This document shows, in pieces, positions 7,993 to 15,083 of a stretch of DNA of 15,083 nt. The notes below the pieces were generated by a model, which was not told the DNA's origin, did no database searches, and saw only the letters and a list, made by a program, of their open reading frames with translations. Location of the stretch: the NCBI GenBank assembly GCA_021647145.1, contig JAKIVF010000089.1, positions 1-15,083 on the forward strand. The letters are read 5' to 3'. Each line of letters opens with the position of its first letter. Position 1 is the stretch's first letter. The position numbers were made by a program, and so were the translations under genes. Source of the stretch: Methylococcaceae bacterium. Lineage in GTDB: Bacteria > Pseudomonadota > Gammaproteobacteria > Methylococcales > Methylomonadaceae.

Positions 7993-8095
7993 TATATTAT
8001 TTATTTAGATAAAAAATATTATAGACTAATCTTGAGACATTGAGGAAATAATTATACATTACTGATTTAATTGATAAATAAACTACTTGGCTTAT

Positions 8096-8110
8096 TGGCA
8101 CATGCCTTGC
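8096..8110 (+). promoter_or_regulatory. Sigma-54 (-24/-12) promoter of rtcBA
   Basis: TGGCAC, five bases, then TTGC: a complete match to the sigma-54 consensus TGGCAC-N5-TTGC, with GG at 8097-8098 and GC at 8109-8110. Transcription should start near 8121-8122, giving a leader of about 27 nt before the rtcB ATG, which has AAGGAT at 8138-8143 as ribosome binding site. The divergent gene encodes a sigma-54 activator, which supports the call strongly. Confidence 0.93.
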
Positions 8111-8148
8111 TTTATCTAATAATGTAATTAAACATATAAGGATAAAAA

Positions 8149-9381
8149 ATGACTAAGCAATCATACGAAGTCATGACTGAAAAAAATTCAGTCCCCGTTA
8201 AATCATGGACGCTTGGCGTTCCTTTTGAGGAGCCTGCCAGACAACAATTACGAAATATGGCGAAACTTCCTTTTATCCATAAATGGATTTCCGTAATGCC
8301 AGATGTTCATTTAGGAAAAGGAGCAACGATTGGAAGCGTAGTACCAACACTAAATGCCGTTATTCCAGCAGCTGTAGGGGTAGATATAGGTTGTGGCATG
8401 ATGGCAGTAAAAACCGGCCTTAATGCGAATCAATTACCTGATAATTTGAGCGGAGTAAGAAGTGCAATAGAAAGTGCAGTTCCGCACGGAAGAAGTGCAC
8501 GGTTAAGAAGGAATCAACGAGATAAAGGTGCCTGGAATAAATTACCAGACGAGGTGGCCATCGCTTGGAAACCGTTATCTGACTCATTTACTAATCTTTG
8601 TGAAAAACATAATGTATTAAAAAAAACCAATAATAGGAATCATCTTGGTACTTTAGGGACAGGAAACCATTTTATAGAGGTTTGTTTGGATCAAAAAAAC
8701 CAGGTTTGGGTGATGCTGCACAGTGGGTCAAGAGGAGTTGGCAATAGGATTGGAACTTACTTTATTGAATTGGCAAAAAAAGATATGGAAACCTGGCATA
8801 TTCAATTACCCGATAGAGACTTGGCTTACCTTTCAGAAGGTACTGAACATTTTGATGATTATGTAGAGGCAGTTGAGTGGGCGCAGCAATTTGCGCGTAT
8901 CAATCGAGAAGTAATGATGACTCGTACTTTAGATGCATTATCTGGCGAATTACATCTTAATTTTAATGCACAAATAGAAGCGGTTAATTGTCATCATAAC
9001 TATATCAGCCGTGAACATCATTATGGAAAAGATTTAATTGTAACCCGTAAAGGAGCTGTTCGAGCCAGAGAAGGTGAAATGGGAATTATCCCAGGTAGTA
9101 TGGGGGCAAAGTCTTATATTGTTCGCGGACTGGGTAATGAAGAAAGTTTTCATAGCTGTAGCCATGGTGCGGGTCGTGTAATGTCAAGAACAGAGGCAAA
9201 AAAGAAAATTACCTTAGAGCAACATCAAGCTGCAACGAAAGGGGTCGAGTGCCGAAAAGATAAATCAGTGATTGATGAAACACCAGCCGCTTATAAATCT
9301 ATTGATAAAGTAATGGAGGCACAAAAAGATTTGGTGGAAATTGTATACACTTTAAAACAAGTGGTTTGTGTAAAAGGATAA
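8149..9381 (+). CDS. rtcB: RtcB, 3'-phosphate/5'-OH RNA ligase
   Basis: RtcB joins RNA 2',3'-cyclic-phosphate or 3'-phosphate ends to 5'-OH ends using GTP and Mn2+, through a guanylated histidine. The metal-binding residues are visible: D79 and C82 in GVDIGCGMMAV, H174 in GTGNHFIEV, H191 in MLHSGSRGVGNRIG and the NCHHNY motif (280-285). The guanylated His is H339 in SCSHGAGRVMSR. The N-terminal segment MPDVHLGKGATIGSV is also characteristic. Its 410 residues match the E. coli type (408). It is the first gene of a sigma-54 operon; the rtcA ribosome binding site lies within its last codons, so the two are probably translationally coupled. No residue expected for catalysis is missing. Confidence 0.97.
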   Translation: MTKQSYEVMTEKNSVPVKSWTLGVPFEEPARQQLRNMAKLPFIHKWISVMPDVHLGKGATIGSVVPTLNAVIPAAVGVDIGCGMMAVKTGLNANQLPDNLSGVRSAIESAVPHGRSARLRRNQRDKGAWNKLPDEVAIAWKPLSDSFTNLCEKHNVLKKTNNRNHLGTLGTGNHFIEVCLDQKNQVWVMLHSGSRGVGNRIGTYFIELAKKDMETWHIQLPDRDLAYLSEGTEHFDDYVEAVEWAQQFARINREVMMTRTLDALSGELHLNFNAQIEAVNCHHNYISREHHYGKDLIVTRKGAVRAREGEMGIIPGSMGAKSYIVRGLGNEESFHSCSHGAGRVMSRTEAKKKITLEQHQAATKGVECRKDKSVIDETPAAYKSIDKVMEAQKDLVEIVYTLKQVVCVKG

Positions 9382-9383
9382 TA

Positions 9384-10406
9384 ATGGAATTTTTAGAAAT
9401 AGATGGCTCTCAAGGAGAGGGGGGCGGACAAGTATTAAGAACATCAATATCTCTGTCCGCCTGCACTGGGCAAGCCGTAAAAATAATCAACATCCGAAGT
9501 GGACGTAAAAAACCAGGATTAATGAGGCAGCATTTATGTTGCGTAAATTCTGCAGCAGAAGTATGTAAAGCCAAGGTAAAAGGAGCCTCTCTTGGTTCAA
9601 AAATGCTGGAATTTATACCCAGCAATATTTCAGCTGGAAATTATCATTTTTCTATTGGAGGTGCAGGCAGCACCTGCCTGGTTTTTCAAACAGTGCTTCC
9701 TCTTTTTTTGTTGACAAAGAAGCCATCAACGTTAACATTCACGGGAGGAACACATAACCCAATGGCACCTAGTTATGATTTTTTAAAGAATGCATTTTTA
9801 CCCATATTAGCCAAAATCGGCTTAAATTATAATATCTCCATTGATCAATATGGTTTTTTTCCTGTGGGTGGTGGAAGCTGGCGGATAGACATATCTCCTC
9901 CAAAAAGTTATAAAAAATTTAAAATAGAAACACGAGGTGATTTGCTTAAAATAGAGGCTAAATGTATATCTTCTGGTATTCCTGGGCATGTAACCCAACG
10001 AGAAAAACGGGCATTACTAACTCATTCTGGATGGTCAAAATCGTCAATAACCACAGAAAATGTTAGCGCAATAGGGACAGGAAATATCGTCTCTATTTTA
10101 GCTCATTATGAAAATACCAGCGAGGTTGTGGATAGCATAGGAAGTGTAGGAGTCCGAGCAGAAAAAGTGGCTCTTAATGCATTGAAAAATTTTGAAAAAT
10201 ATCAATCTAGCAAAGTGCCAATTGGAGAATACTTAGCCGATCAATTATTATTACCTTTAGTGGTAACGGAGGGAGGAACGTATGTAACGGGAAAACTTAG
10301 CGAACATACTAAAACGAATGTTGATGTGATTAAGCAAATAACTAATAGCAAAATTAAGCTTGAACAGTCTGAGCTAAACAATCAATGGATGGTTTGCATT
10401 GGGTGA
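9384..10406 (+). CDS. rtcA: RtcA, RNA 3'-terminal phosphate cyclase
   Basis: RtcA converts RNA 3'-phosphate ends to 2',3'-cyclic phosphates through an adenylated-His intermediate, using ATP. From ATG 9384 the protein is 340 residues (E. coli 338). The N-terminal signature GSQGEGGGQVLRTSISLS is at 8-25, followed by NIRSGRKKPGLMRQHL, then GAGSTCLVFQTVLPL and THNPMAPSYDF. The nucleophile His is H308 in LSEHTKTN. ATG 9384 is preferred over the in-frame TTG at 9366 because AAAGGAT lies just upstream and the family begins at the conserved strand after this Met. It starts 2 nt after the rtcB stop. In this locus it would remodel 3' ends before or alongside RtcB ligation. Confidence 0.96.
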   Translation: MEFLEIDGSQGEGGGQVLRTSISLSACTGQAVKIINIRSGRKKPGLMRQHLCCVNSAAEVCKAKVKGASLGSKMLEFIPSNISAGNYHFSIGGAGSTCLVFQTVLPLFLLTKKPSTLTFTGGTHNPMAPSYDFLKNAFLPILAKIGLNYNISIDQYGFFPVGGGSWRIDISPPKSYKKFKIETRGDLLKIEAKCISSGIPGHVTQREKRALLTHSGWSKSSITTENVSAIGTGNIVSILAHYENTSEVVDSIGSVGVRAEKVALNALKNFEKYQSSKVPIGEYLADQLLLPLVVTEGGTYVTGKLSEHTKTNVDVIKQITNSKIKLEQSELNNQWMVCIG

Positions 10407-10596
10407 AGTGTTTAAGTTTGTGCGAATTGTCTTAGCAAAAATATCTCCAGAATAATCGCTGAGGTCAAGTATAAATTGAATACTAATTTACCCCGTTGAC
10501 AACTTATATTCTTTACGAAGAAAATTCGGTGGCTTGACTCTCAAAATTTTCATCAGCTGGTAATCCTACTGACTTGATTCCAATTATTTCAAAGTC
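10407..10596. other. Non-coding stretch after rtcA
   Basis: I see no credible gene, RNA, strong terminator or promoter in this stretch. All frames are broken by stops within a few dozen codons. A TTGACA at about 10496 has no -10 element at proper spacing. Confidence 0.5.
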
Positions 10597-11038
10597 TTAA
10601 AATAGAAATTTAAAATAAAGGAAAATTAAAACTAAAATAATTATCCTGAATGACAAAGGTATTGCTAAAAAGAACAATAATCCATATAAAAATAAATATT
10701 CCTGATTACCCATGAGTCTCAGCCACTTTAAAAGCACCCTACTAAACACCCCGTCATTCCTGCATTCTCTTAGCAGGAATCTAACAAACAATAATAGACT
10801 CCCGAGAAAAGACTTCGGGAATGGCGAGGTCTATAGAGAACTGCAAAGACTCTATTCTCATTTGGCTGAGGCTCATGGGTAATCAGGCAAATATTTTATA
10901 ATAAACCAAAGGAGTCCAAGGAATTTAACAATTTTTTTATATGCACTTTTATTGGGTGCTATGTCAACTTTTGGCTCTTGGTCTTCAAAGGGAATATCGT
11001 TAAGAGCACCTCTATTAATTAATGGAATTCATTTCCAT
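10597..11038 (-). pseudogene. Small membrane-protein ORF split by a MITE-like insertion
   Basis: The minus strand reads GALNDIPFEDQEPKVD and KKIVKFLGLLWFIIKYL up to the element at 10888, then YLFLYGLLFFLAIPLSFRII and a second hydrophobic run to the TAA at 10597. Removing 10701-10888 plus one copy of the 7-bp flank joins the halves in the same frame (LLWFIIKYL-FLYGLLFF), which strongly suggests one former gene with two hydrophobic helices. The 5' end appears to start at ATG 11038 (MEMNSIN). It is then stopped within a duplicated tetramer (ATTAATTAAT, 11014-11023); deleting 4 bp would restore a frame of about 80 residues. No homologous family is recognised and no Shine-Dalgarno is seen. The 5' reconstruction is speculative; the join across the element is better supported. 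Confidence 0.5.
10701..10888. mobile_element. MITE-like non-coding element with 25-bp inverted ends
   Basis: The left end 10701-10725 (starting CCTGATTACCCATGAG) and the right end 10863-10887 are inverted copies with 24 of 25 matches. The flanks 10694-10700 and 10889-10895 are both AAATATT, a likely 7-bp target duplication. Inside are two hairpins: ATTCCTGC/GCAGGAAT (10756-10763, 10773-10780) and TCCCGA/TCGGGA (10800-10805, 10815-10820). They are inverted relatives of each other, each led by CG(T/C)CATTCC, like the widespread proteobacterial repeat CGTCATTCCCG-loop. No transposase is encoded. The source element of the ends is not visible in the window. Confidence 0.65.
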
Positions 11039-11120
11039 GTTTATTTAATACAATCATTAGATCAATAATTCCAAATATTGCTAATTTTACTTTCAGAATT
11101 TATTCTACTTTGCTCGAAAA

Positions 11121-12158
11121 CTAACGAAACATATTTTTATTCACCGCTTTACCCATAGCCATTTTAGAAGTGATTAATCCTTTATCAACTTGTTCTTTAA
11201 GGTTTTGATCCAATGTTTGCATCCCTTCTTTTCGTCCTGTTTGAATAGCAGAATACATTTGAGCAACTTTTGCTTCTCTGATTAAATTACGGATTGCTGC
11301 AGTACCAACCATAATTTCATGCGCGGCAATACGTCCACCACCTATTTTCTTAAGTAAAGTTTGTGAGATAACTGCTTGCAAGGATTCTGATAACATTGCA
11401 CGAATCATATCCTTTTCTGCCGCCGGAAATACATCAATAATACGGTCAATGGTTTTTGCCGCAGAGGTTGTATGTAACGTACCAAAGACAAGATGCCCCG
11501 TTTCCGCAGCAGACAAGGCTAAACGGATTGTTTCCAAATCTCTCATCTCCCCGACTAGAATAATATCCGGGTCTTCACGTAATGCAGATCGTAATGCAGC
11601 ATTAAAACTTTGTGTATCTCGATGAACCTCTCTTTGGTTAATTAAACATTTTTGGCTTTCATGAACAAATTCGATTGGATCTTCAACGGTTAAAATATGA
11701 GCATAGTCATTGGTATTAATATGATTCACCATTGCTGCTAACGTCGTAGATTTACCTGAACCTGTTGGTCCGGTGACTAAAACCAGACCCCTTTGATGCT
11801 TACAGACTTCTTCAAAAAATTTAGGTGCTTTTAAATCTTCTAAGGATAATATATCTGATGGAATGGTTCTAAAAACAGCGGCTGCACCACGGTTTTGATT
11901 AAAAGCGTTAACACGAAACCGGGCAATACCAGGAAGTTCAAAAGAAAAATCGGTTTCAAAAAACTCTTCATAATCTTTACGCTGTTTATCATTCATAATG
12001 TCATAAATCAGCGCATGGACTTCTTTATGGTCTAAAGAAGGAATATTAACACGACGTATATCACCATCAACCCTAATCATCGGTGGTAAACCAGAAGAAA
12101 GATGTAAATCAGAAGCTTTATTTTTAACTGAAAAAGTCAATAATTCAGCAATGTCCAT
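11121..12158 (-). CDS. pilT: PilT, type IV pilus retraction ATPase
   Basis: A hexameric cytoplasmic ATPase that depolymerises type IV pili, driving twitching motility and DNA uptake. From ATG 12158 it has 345 residues, the usual PilT length; the longer frame from 12212 adds 18 residues unlike the family, and GGGG lies about 8 nt before 12158. A PAS-like N-terminal domain (about 1-100) has ASDLHLSSGLPPMIRVDG. The ATPase core has Walker A GPTGSGKS (130-137), Asp box VEDPIEF (158-164), Walker B ILVGEMRD (200-207) and His box GHLVFGTLHT (221-230). The PilT-specific AIRNLI motif, needed for retraction, is at 288-293 and separates it from PilB. No pilU follows at the expected place; downstream is the MITE region. 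It diverges from yggS, a common pairing in gammaproteobacteria. Confidence 0.95.
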   Translation of the reverse strand: MDIAELLTFSVKNKASDLHLSSGLPPMIRVDGDIRRVNIPSLDHKEVHALIYDIMNDKQRKDYEEFFETDFSFELPGIARFRVNAFNQNRGAAAVFRTIPSDILSLEDLKAPKFFEEVCKHQRGLVLVTGPTGSGKSTTLAAMVNHINTNDYAHILTVEDPIEFVHESQKCLINQREVHRDTQSFNAALRSALREDPDIILVGEMRDLETIRLALSAAETGHLVFGTLHTTSAAKTIDRIIDVFPAAEKDMIRAMLSESLQAVISQTLLKKIGGGRIAAHEIMVGTAAIRNLIREAKVAQMYSAIQTGRKEGMQTLDQNLKEQVDKGLITSKMAMGKAVNKNMFR

Positions 12159-12261
12159 GTGGTAACCCCAAAAATAGTTTGTTTGAAAAAATAAATAGCA
12201 TGGTATAAACATAGTTCAACTCTTTACTTTTTTAAAGGACTGGGCTTTTTGTAATTATAAA

Positions 12262-12954
12262 ATGAATGAAATTGAACAGAGACTGGGAAATATCAATTCT
12301 CAAATTAGACGGGCAGAAATAGAGGCCGGGCGTGATAAAGGTTGCGTGCAATTATTAGCCGTAAGCAAAACAAAACCGGTTGCAGATATTGCAGCAGCCT
12401 ATCATTTAGGACAACGACATTTTGGAGAAAGCTATGTCCAGGAAGCACTACGAAAACAACCAGCATTAACAGCTAATAATATAACCTGGCATTTTATTGG
12501 GCCCATTCAATCAAACAAAACCAAGGCTATTGCAACAAATTTTAGCTGGGTACATAGCGTTGACAGGTTAAAAATTGCAAAACGACTTAGTGAACAAAGA
12601 CCAGAAAATTTACCTGCTTTAAATATTTGCTTACAAATTAATATCAGTGGGGAAGAAACAAAATCGGGTGTGTTGCTTAATGAGCTCCCTCAATTAATTG
12701 AGGAAATAATTAACTTACCTAATATTCAATTACGAGGTGTGATGGCGATTCCAGAACTCCAAACAGATTATGAAATGCAGCGAAAACCTTATCAGCAACT
12801 TTTTCAAGCGGTAAGACAATTGAACCGACCAGAGTTAGATACTTTTTCTTTTGGAATGAGCGGCGATTTAAAAGCTGCTATTGCGGAAGGTTCGACAATA
12901 GTGAGGATAGGAACTGCATTGTTTGGTGCAAGGTCATATCCAAAAAGCTCATAA
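12262..12954 (+). CDS. yggS: YggS/PLPBP family pyridoxal phosphate homeostasis protein
   Basis: A single-domain TIM-barrel protein of the alanine-racemase fold that binds PLP without known enzymatic activity and affects vitamin B6 and amino-acid balance. The PLP lysine is K36 in LLAVSKTKP. Other family marks are FGESYVQEAL, WHFIGPIQSNK, HSVDRLKIAKRL, LQINISGEETKSG, the stretch LRGVMAIPE, and the C-terminal FGMSGDLKAAIAEGSTIVRIGTALFG, split here only by normal variation. The 230-residue length is typical. It diverges from pilT (103 bp gap) and converges with the exporter gene, whose end overlaps it by 77 bp. No clear Shine-Dalgarno precedes the ATG; AAAGGA lies too far upstream to be optimal. 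Confidence 0.95.
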   Translation: MNEIEQRLGNINSQIRRAEIEAGRDKGCVQLLAVSKTKPVADIAAAYHLGQRHFGESYVQEALRKQPALTANNITWHFIGPIQSNKTKAIATNFSWVHSVDRLKIAKRLSEQRPENLPALNICLQINISGEETKSGVLLNELPQLIEEIINLPNIQLRGVMAIPELQTDYEMQRKPYQQLFQAVRQLNRPELDTFSFGMSGDLKAAIAEGSTIVRIGTALFGARSYPKSS

Positions 12955-13750
12955 CGGATACTTGAGAAAATAGGAGCTTAACTCCCATTGCCAATAATAA
13001 TAAAGCAATTAGGGGGCGTAAAACTTTGTCAGGCAGGTTTTTCCCTATTAGGCTGCCTAAATAGATAGCTGGCACACCACCCACTAATAAACCAAAAAGT
13101 AAATTAAAATCGACACTTCCAAAATGCATATGGCCTAAACCAGCAATGGCGGTTAAAGGAACTGCATGCGCAATATCAGTACCGACAATACCAATAGAAG
13201 ATTTTCGAGGGTAGAGTAAAAAAAGAATTGCAGAACCAATAGCACCCGCTCCGACAGAAGAAATAGTGACAACACAACCGAGCAAACAACCACAAGCAAC
13301 GGTAATTTGGGGTCTGAAACGACGAACAAAATTAACAGCAAAACTATCGCTATGTTTTGAATGAATGAATGCCAGCAACCTGCTTTTTATAAAGATAATA
13401 AAAGAGGTGAGAATAAGCATAACACCCAAAGTCATTAAAATAATATCATCATAATTAAAGCCAGTTTTTTTTAACTCTTCCAAAATTGAGATTGTAAGTA
13501 ATGAGCTGGGAACGCTTCCTGCAGCTAAAAGAAAAACAACCTTCCAATCTACTGTCCTATTTTTATGATGAAAAAAAACACCACTGCATTTTGTTAGTGC
13601 AGCATAAAGTAAATCTGTACCTACTGCAATAACTGGCGAAATACCAAATCCTAACACTAAAATAGGGGTCATTAAAGAACCACCACCAACGCCAGTTAAT
13701 CCGATAATTAGTCCGACTAAGGCACCTGCAGCAATATGAATGAATTCCAT
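12878..13750 (-). CDS. TauE/SafE-family membrane exporter (putative sulfite/sulfonate exporter)
   Basis: A polytopic inner-membrane protein of 290 residues with the two-repeat TauE/SafE structure. Repeat 1 begins with GLTGVGGGSLMTPILV (17-32) and AVGTDLLYAALTK; repeat 2 has SSVGAGAIGSAILFLLYP (164-181) and VGTDIAHAVPLTAIAG. Around eight hydrophobic helices are visible, separated by a charged loop near 122-150. Family members export sulfite, sulfoacetate or related anions, but substrates vary. Divergence from cysB 153 bp away points to a sulfur compound. The last 25 or so residues, after KLLFS, are encoded within the 3' end of yggS on the other strand and look like a run-on extension beyond the usual end of the family. 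No clear ribosome binding site is visible. Confidence 0.88.
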   Translation of the reverse strand: MEFIHIAAGALVGLIIGLTGVGGGSLMTPILVLGFGISPVIAVGTDLLYAALTKCSGVFFHHKNRTVDWKVVFLLAAGSVPSSLLTISILEELKKTGFNYDDIILMTLGVMLILTSFIIFIKSRLLAFIHSKHSDSFAVNFVRRFRPQITVACGCLLGCVVTISSVGAGAIGSAILFLLYPRKSSIGIVGTDIAHAVPLTAIAGLGHMHFGSVDFNLLFGLLVGGVPAIYLGSLIGKNLPDKVLRPLIALLLLAMGVKLLFSQVSVMSFLDMTLHQTMQFLSSLLSNLPQ

Positions 13751-13903
13751 GTTTTCAATAATTAGGTTGGGAGCGAAGACTTCAGAGTCATTGACGTGAA
13801 GAATACACTTTCCTTGGATTTAAAAAATGAGCAAATATACCGGACTTTCTATATATTTAAAAGTAATTTAAAATTATATTGTTATTCCAAAAAGAGATAT
13901 AAA

Positions 13904-14875
13904 ATGAAGTTACAACAGTTCCGTTTTTTGTTAGAGATTGAAACTCAGCATCTCAATATATCTAAAGCTGCCATTATATTATGTACATCACAATCAGGAA
14001 TTAGCAAACAAATCAGCTTATTAGAATCAGAACTTGGGGTTAATTTATTTGAAAGAAATGGTCGAAAATTAACAGCTATAACTGCTGCTGGGAAGAAAAT
14101 ATTAACATTGGCAAAAGAAATCCTAAGCAAGGTTGATGATATTAAATTAACTGCTGAGGAATATACAAATAAACAGAAATCTATTGCAATAGCGACAACA
14201 CATACCCAGGCTCGATATATGTTACCTGTCATTGTTGAAAAATTTTTATCCCTACATCCAGAGATTAACTTAACTATTCATCAAGGAACACCCGAACAGG
14301 TTGCCGCTTTGCTGGAACAAGGTGAAGTTGATATTGCTATTGCAACAGAGGTGTTAGCAAACAGAGAATCTCTTGTCGCTTTACCTTGTTATCAGTGGAG
14401 CCGAAGTGTCATTACTAAAAAAGACCATCCCTTAGTAAAAAATAAAAAAATAAGCCTAAAGGATATTGTTCAATATCCTATTGTCACCTATGTTAATGGA
14501 TTTACAGGTCGAAATTCACAAGATGAAGTTTTTAATCAATACCATTTACAACCAAATATTGTACTAACAGCCGTTGACGCAGATGTTATTAAAACCTATG
14601 TTCGTTTAGGTTTAGGGATAGGCATTATTGCGGATATGGCATTTAGTAAAGATCAAGATTCAGATTTATTTAAATTAAATGTTAAGCATTTATTTGGTAT
14701 TACAACTAGCCAGATTGCGGTAAAAAAAGACAGAGTAATTAAACCTTATGTTTACCCTTTTATAGAATTATTTGCTCCTCATCTAACTCGAGCCATAATT
14801 ACACAAGCCATTGACTGCACAGATATTTTAAGTAGGCGTCAATTATTTTCAAGTGTTTCTATTCCTATGTATTAA
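13904..14875 (+). CDS. cysB: CysB, LysR-type regulator of sulfur assimilation
   Basis: A tetrameric LysR-type activator that, in characterised species, responds to N-acetylserine/O-acetylserine and sulfide or thiosulfate. From ATG 13904 (AGAGAT just upstream) it has 323 residues; E. coli CysB has 324. The upstream in-frame start at 13796 adds 36 residues unlike the family. The winged helix-turn-helix spans about 1-65 with TSQSGISKQISLLESELG. The effector domain has the CysB hallmark ATTHTQARYMLP (inducer/sulfate-binding threonines), then HQGTPEQVAALLEQGEVDIA, LPCYQWSRSVI, GFTGRN, DADVIKTYVRLGLGIGI and FAPHLTR. The hallmarks make CysB far likelier than a generic LysR protein. Its divergent neighbour, the TauE/SafE exporter, is a natural target. 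Confidence 0.92.
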   Translation: MKLQQFRFLLEIETQHLNISKAAIILCTSQSGISKQISLLESELGVNLFERNGRKLTAITAAGKKILTLAKEILSKVDDIKLTAEEYTNKQKSIAIATTHTQARYMLPVIVEKFLSLHPEINLTIHQGTPEQVAALLEQGEVDIAIATEVLANRESLVALPCYQWSRSVITKKDHPLVKNKKISLKDIVQYPIVTYVNGFTGRNSQDEVFNQYHLQPNIVLTAVDADVIKTYVRLGLGIGIIADMAFSKDQDSDLFKLNVKHLFGITTSQIAVKKDRVIKPYVYPFIELFAPHLTRAIITQAIDCTDILSRRQLFSSVSIPMY

Positions 14876-14944
14876 GTACCCACGTAAAATTAATTTAACG
14901 AAAAAAGGTATAAAATAAACAATTATTTACTGCCTTAACTTCAA

Positions 14945-15083
14945 GTGATATACATCAAAGAATTAACGATCGAAGAAATCATCACCTTAAACGAGATGCA
15001 TAAAAACCATCCTCTTCATTTAAGTCGAAGACGTGCTCATGCCCTATTATTAAGTAATACAGGAATGTCTGTTCCTCTGATTT
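14945..15083 (+). mobile_element. IS630-family transposase, 5' part only
   Basis: The frame from GTG 14945 reads IKELTIEEIITLNEMHK and HLSRRRAHALLLSNTGMSV to the window edge, the N-terminal helix-turn-helix of IS630-type transposases (RRRAQALLLLxxGxS pattern). The catalytic DDE domain would lie outside. The segment 14876-14944 should contain the left end of the element, but its exact boundary cannot be fixed here. It lies directly after cysB. Confidence 0.7.

Noticed and set aside
9366..9383. Longer rtcA start at TTG 9366
   Set aside because: It overlaps the end of rtcB, adds residues absent from the family, and the good ribosome site serves the ATG at 9384.
10407..10596. Search for a third rtc operon gene or structured RNA after rtcA
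   Set aside because: Only short frames broken by stops were found; nothing resembled Rsr, a tRNA or a Y-RNA-like fold by eye.
12159..12212. Longer pilT start at 12212
   Set aside because: The extra 18 residues are unlike PilT N-termini, while ATG 12158 gives the standard length and has GGGG upstream.

Overview
The window is AT-rich chromosomal DNA that looks like a gammaproteobacterium. It carries an OmpR/EnvZ-type pair, NudE, a full-length CysB, PilT, YggS and an RtcR/sigma-54 controlled rtcBA operon. This combination fits a free-living, Gram-negative, type IV piliated bacterium with sulfur metabolism. I cannot place it to genus from the sequence.

Layout. (1) 1-1331, minus strand: a secreted di-heme cytochrome c peroxidase/MauG-family gene cut by one in-frame TAA at 372-374. 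It runs off the left edge. (2) 1332-1566: a divergent regulatory gap with three perfect tandem 10-bp units that resemble OmpR half-sites. (3) 1567-3667: an OmpR-like response regulator and an EnvZ-like sensor kinase. (4) 3760-6106: nudE and, 7 bp later, a gene for a 'predicted ATPase of the ABC class' (COG3044; related to trypanosome MRB1590). (5) 6149-6451: a decayed integron-type tyrosine recombinase that has lost every catalytic element. (6) 6392-10406: the RNA-repair locus, with rtcR on the minus strand diverging from rtcB-rtcA. A near-perfect sigma-54 promoter lies in front of rtcB and a candidate activator palindrome lies next to rtcR. (7) 10407-11120: a gene-poor stretch. On the minus strand it holds the remains of a small membrane-protein ORF, split by a 188-bp MITE-like element with inverted-repeat ends and a 7-bp target duplication. 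(8) 11121-12158: pilT (minus), divergent from yggS at 12262-12954. (9) 12878-13750: a TauE/SafE-type exporter (minus) whose 3' end overlaps yggS by 77 bp, divergent from cysB at 13904-14875. (10) 14945 to the right edge: the start of an IS630-family transposase.

How the genes work together. The best-defined system is rtcR-rtcBA. RtcR senses an RNA-damage-related ligand with its CARF-like N-terminal domain and drives sigma-54 transcription. RtcB seals RNA ends and RtcA makes 2',3'-cyclic phosphates. The neighbouring nudE-ABC-ATPase pair converges on rtcR. Because MRB1590 is an RNA-editing ATPase, a nucleotide/RNA role for that pair is a reasonable hypothesis but is not shown here. CysB beside a TauE/SafE exporter suggests a sulfur-responsive sulfite/sulfonate export unit. 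Several features point to erosion and mobile DNA between intact housekeeping genes: the nonsense-mutated peroxidase, the dead integrase, the MITE-split ORF and the edge IS.
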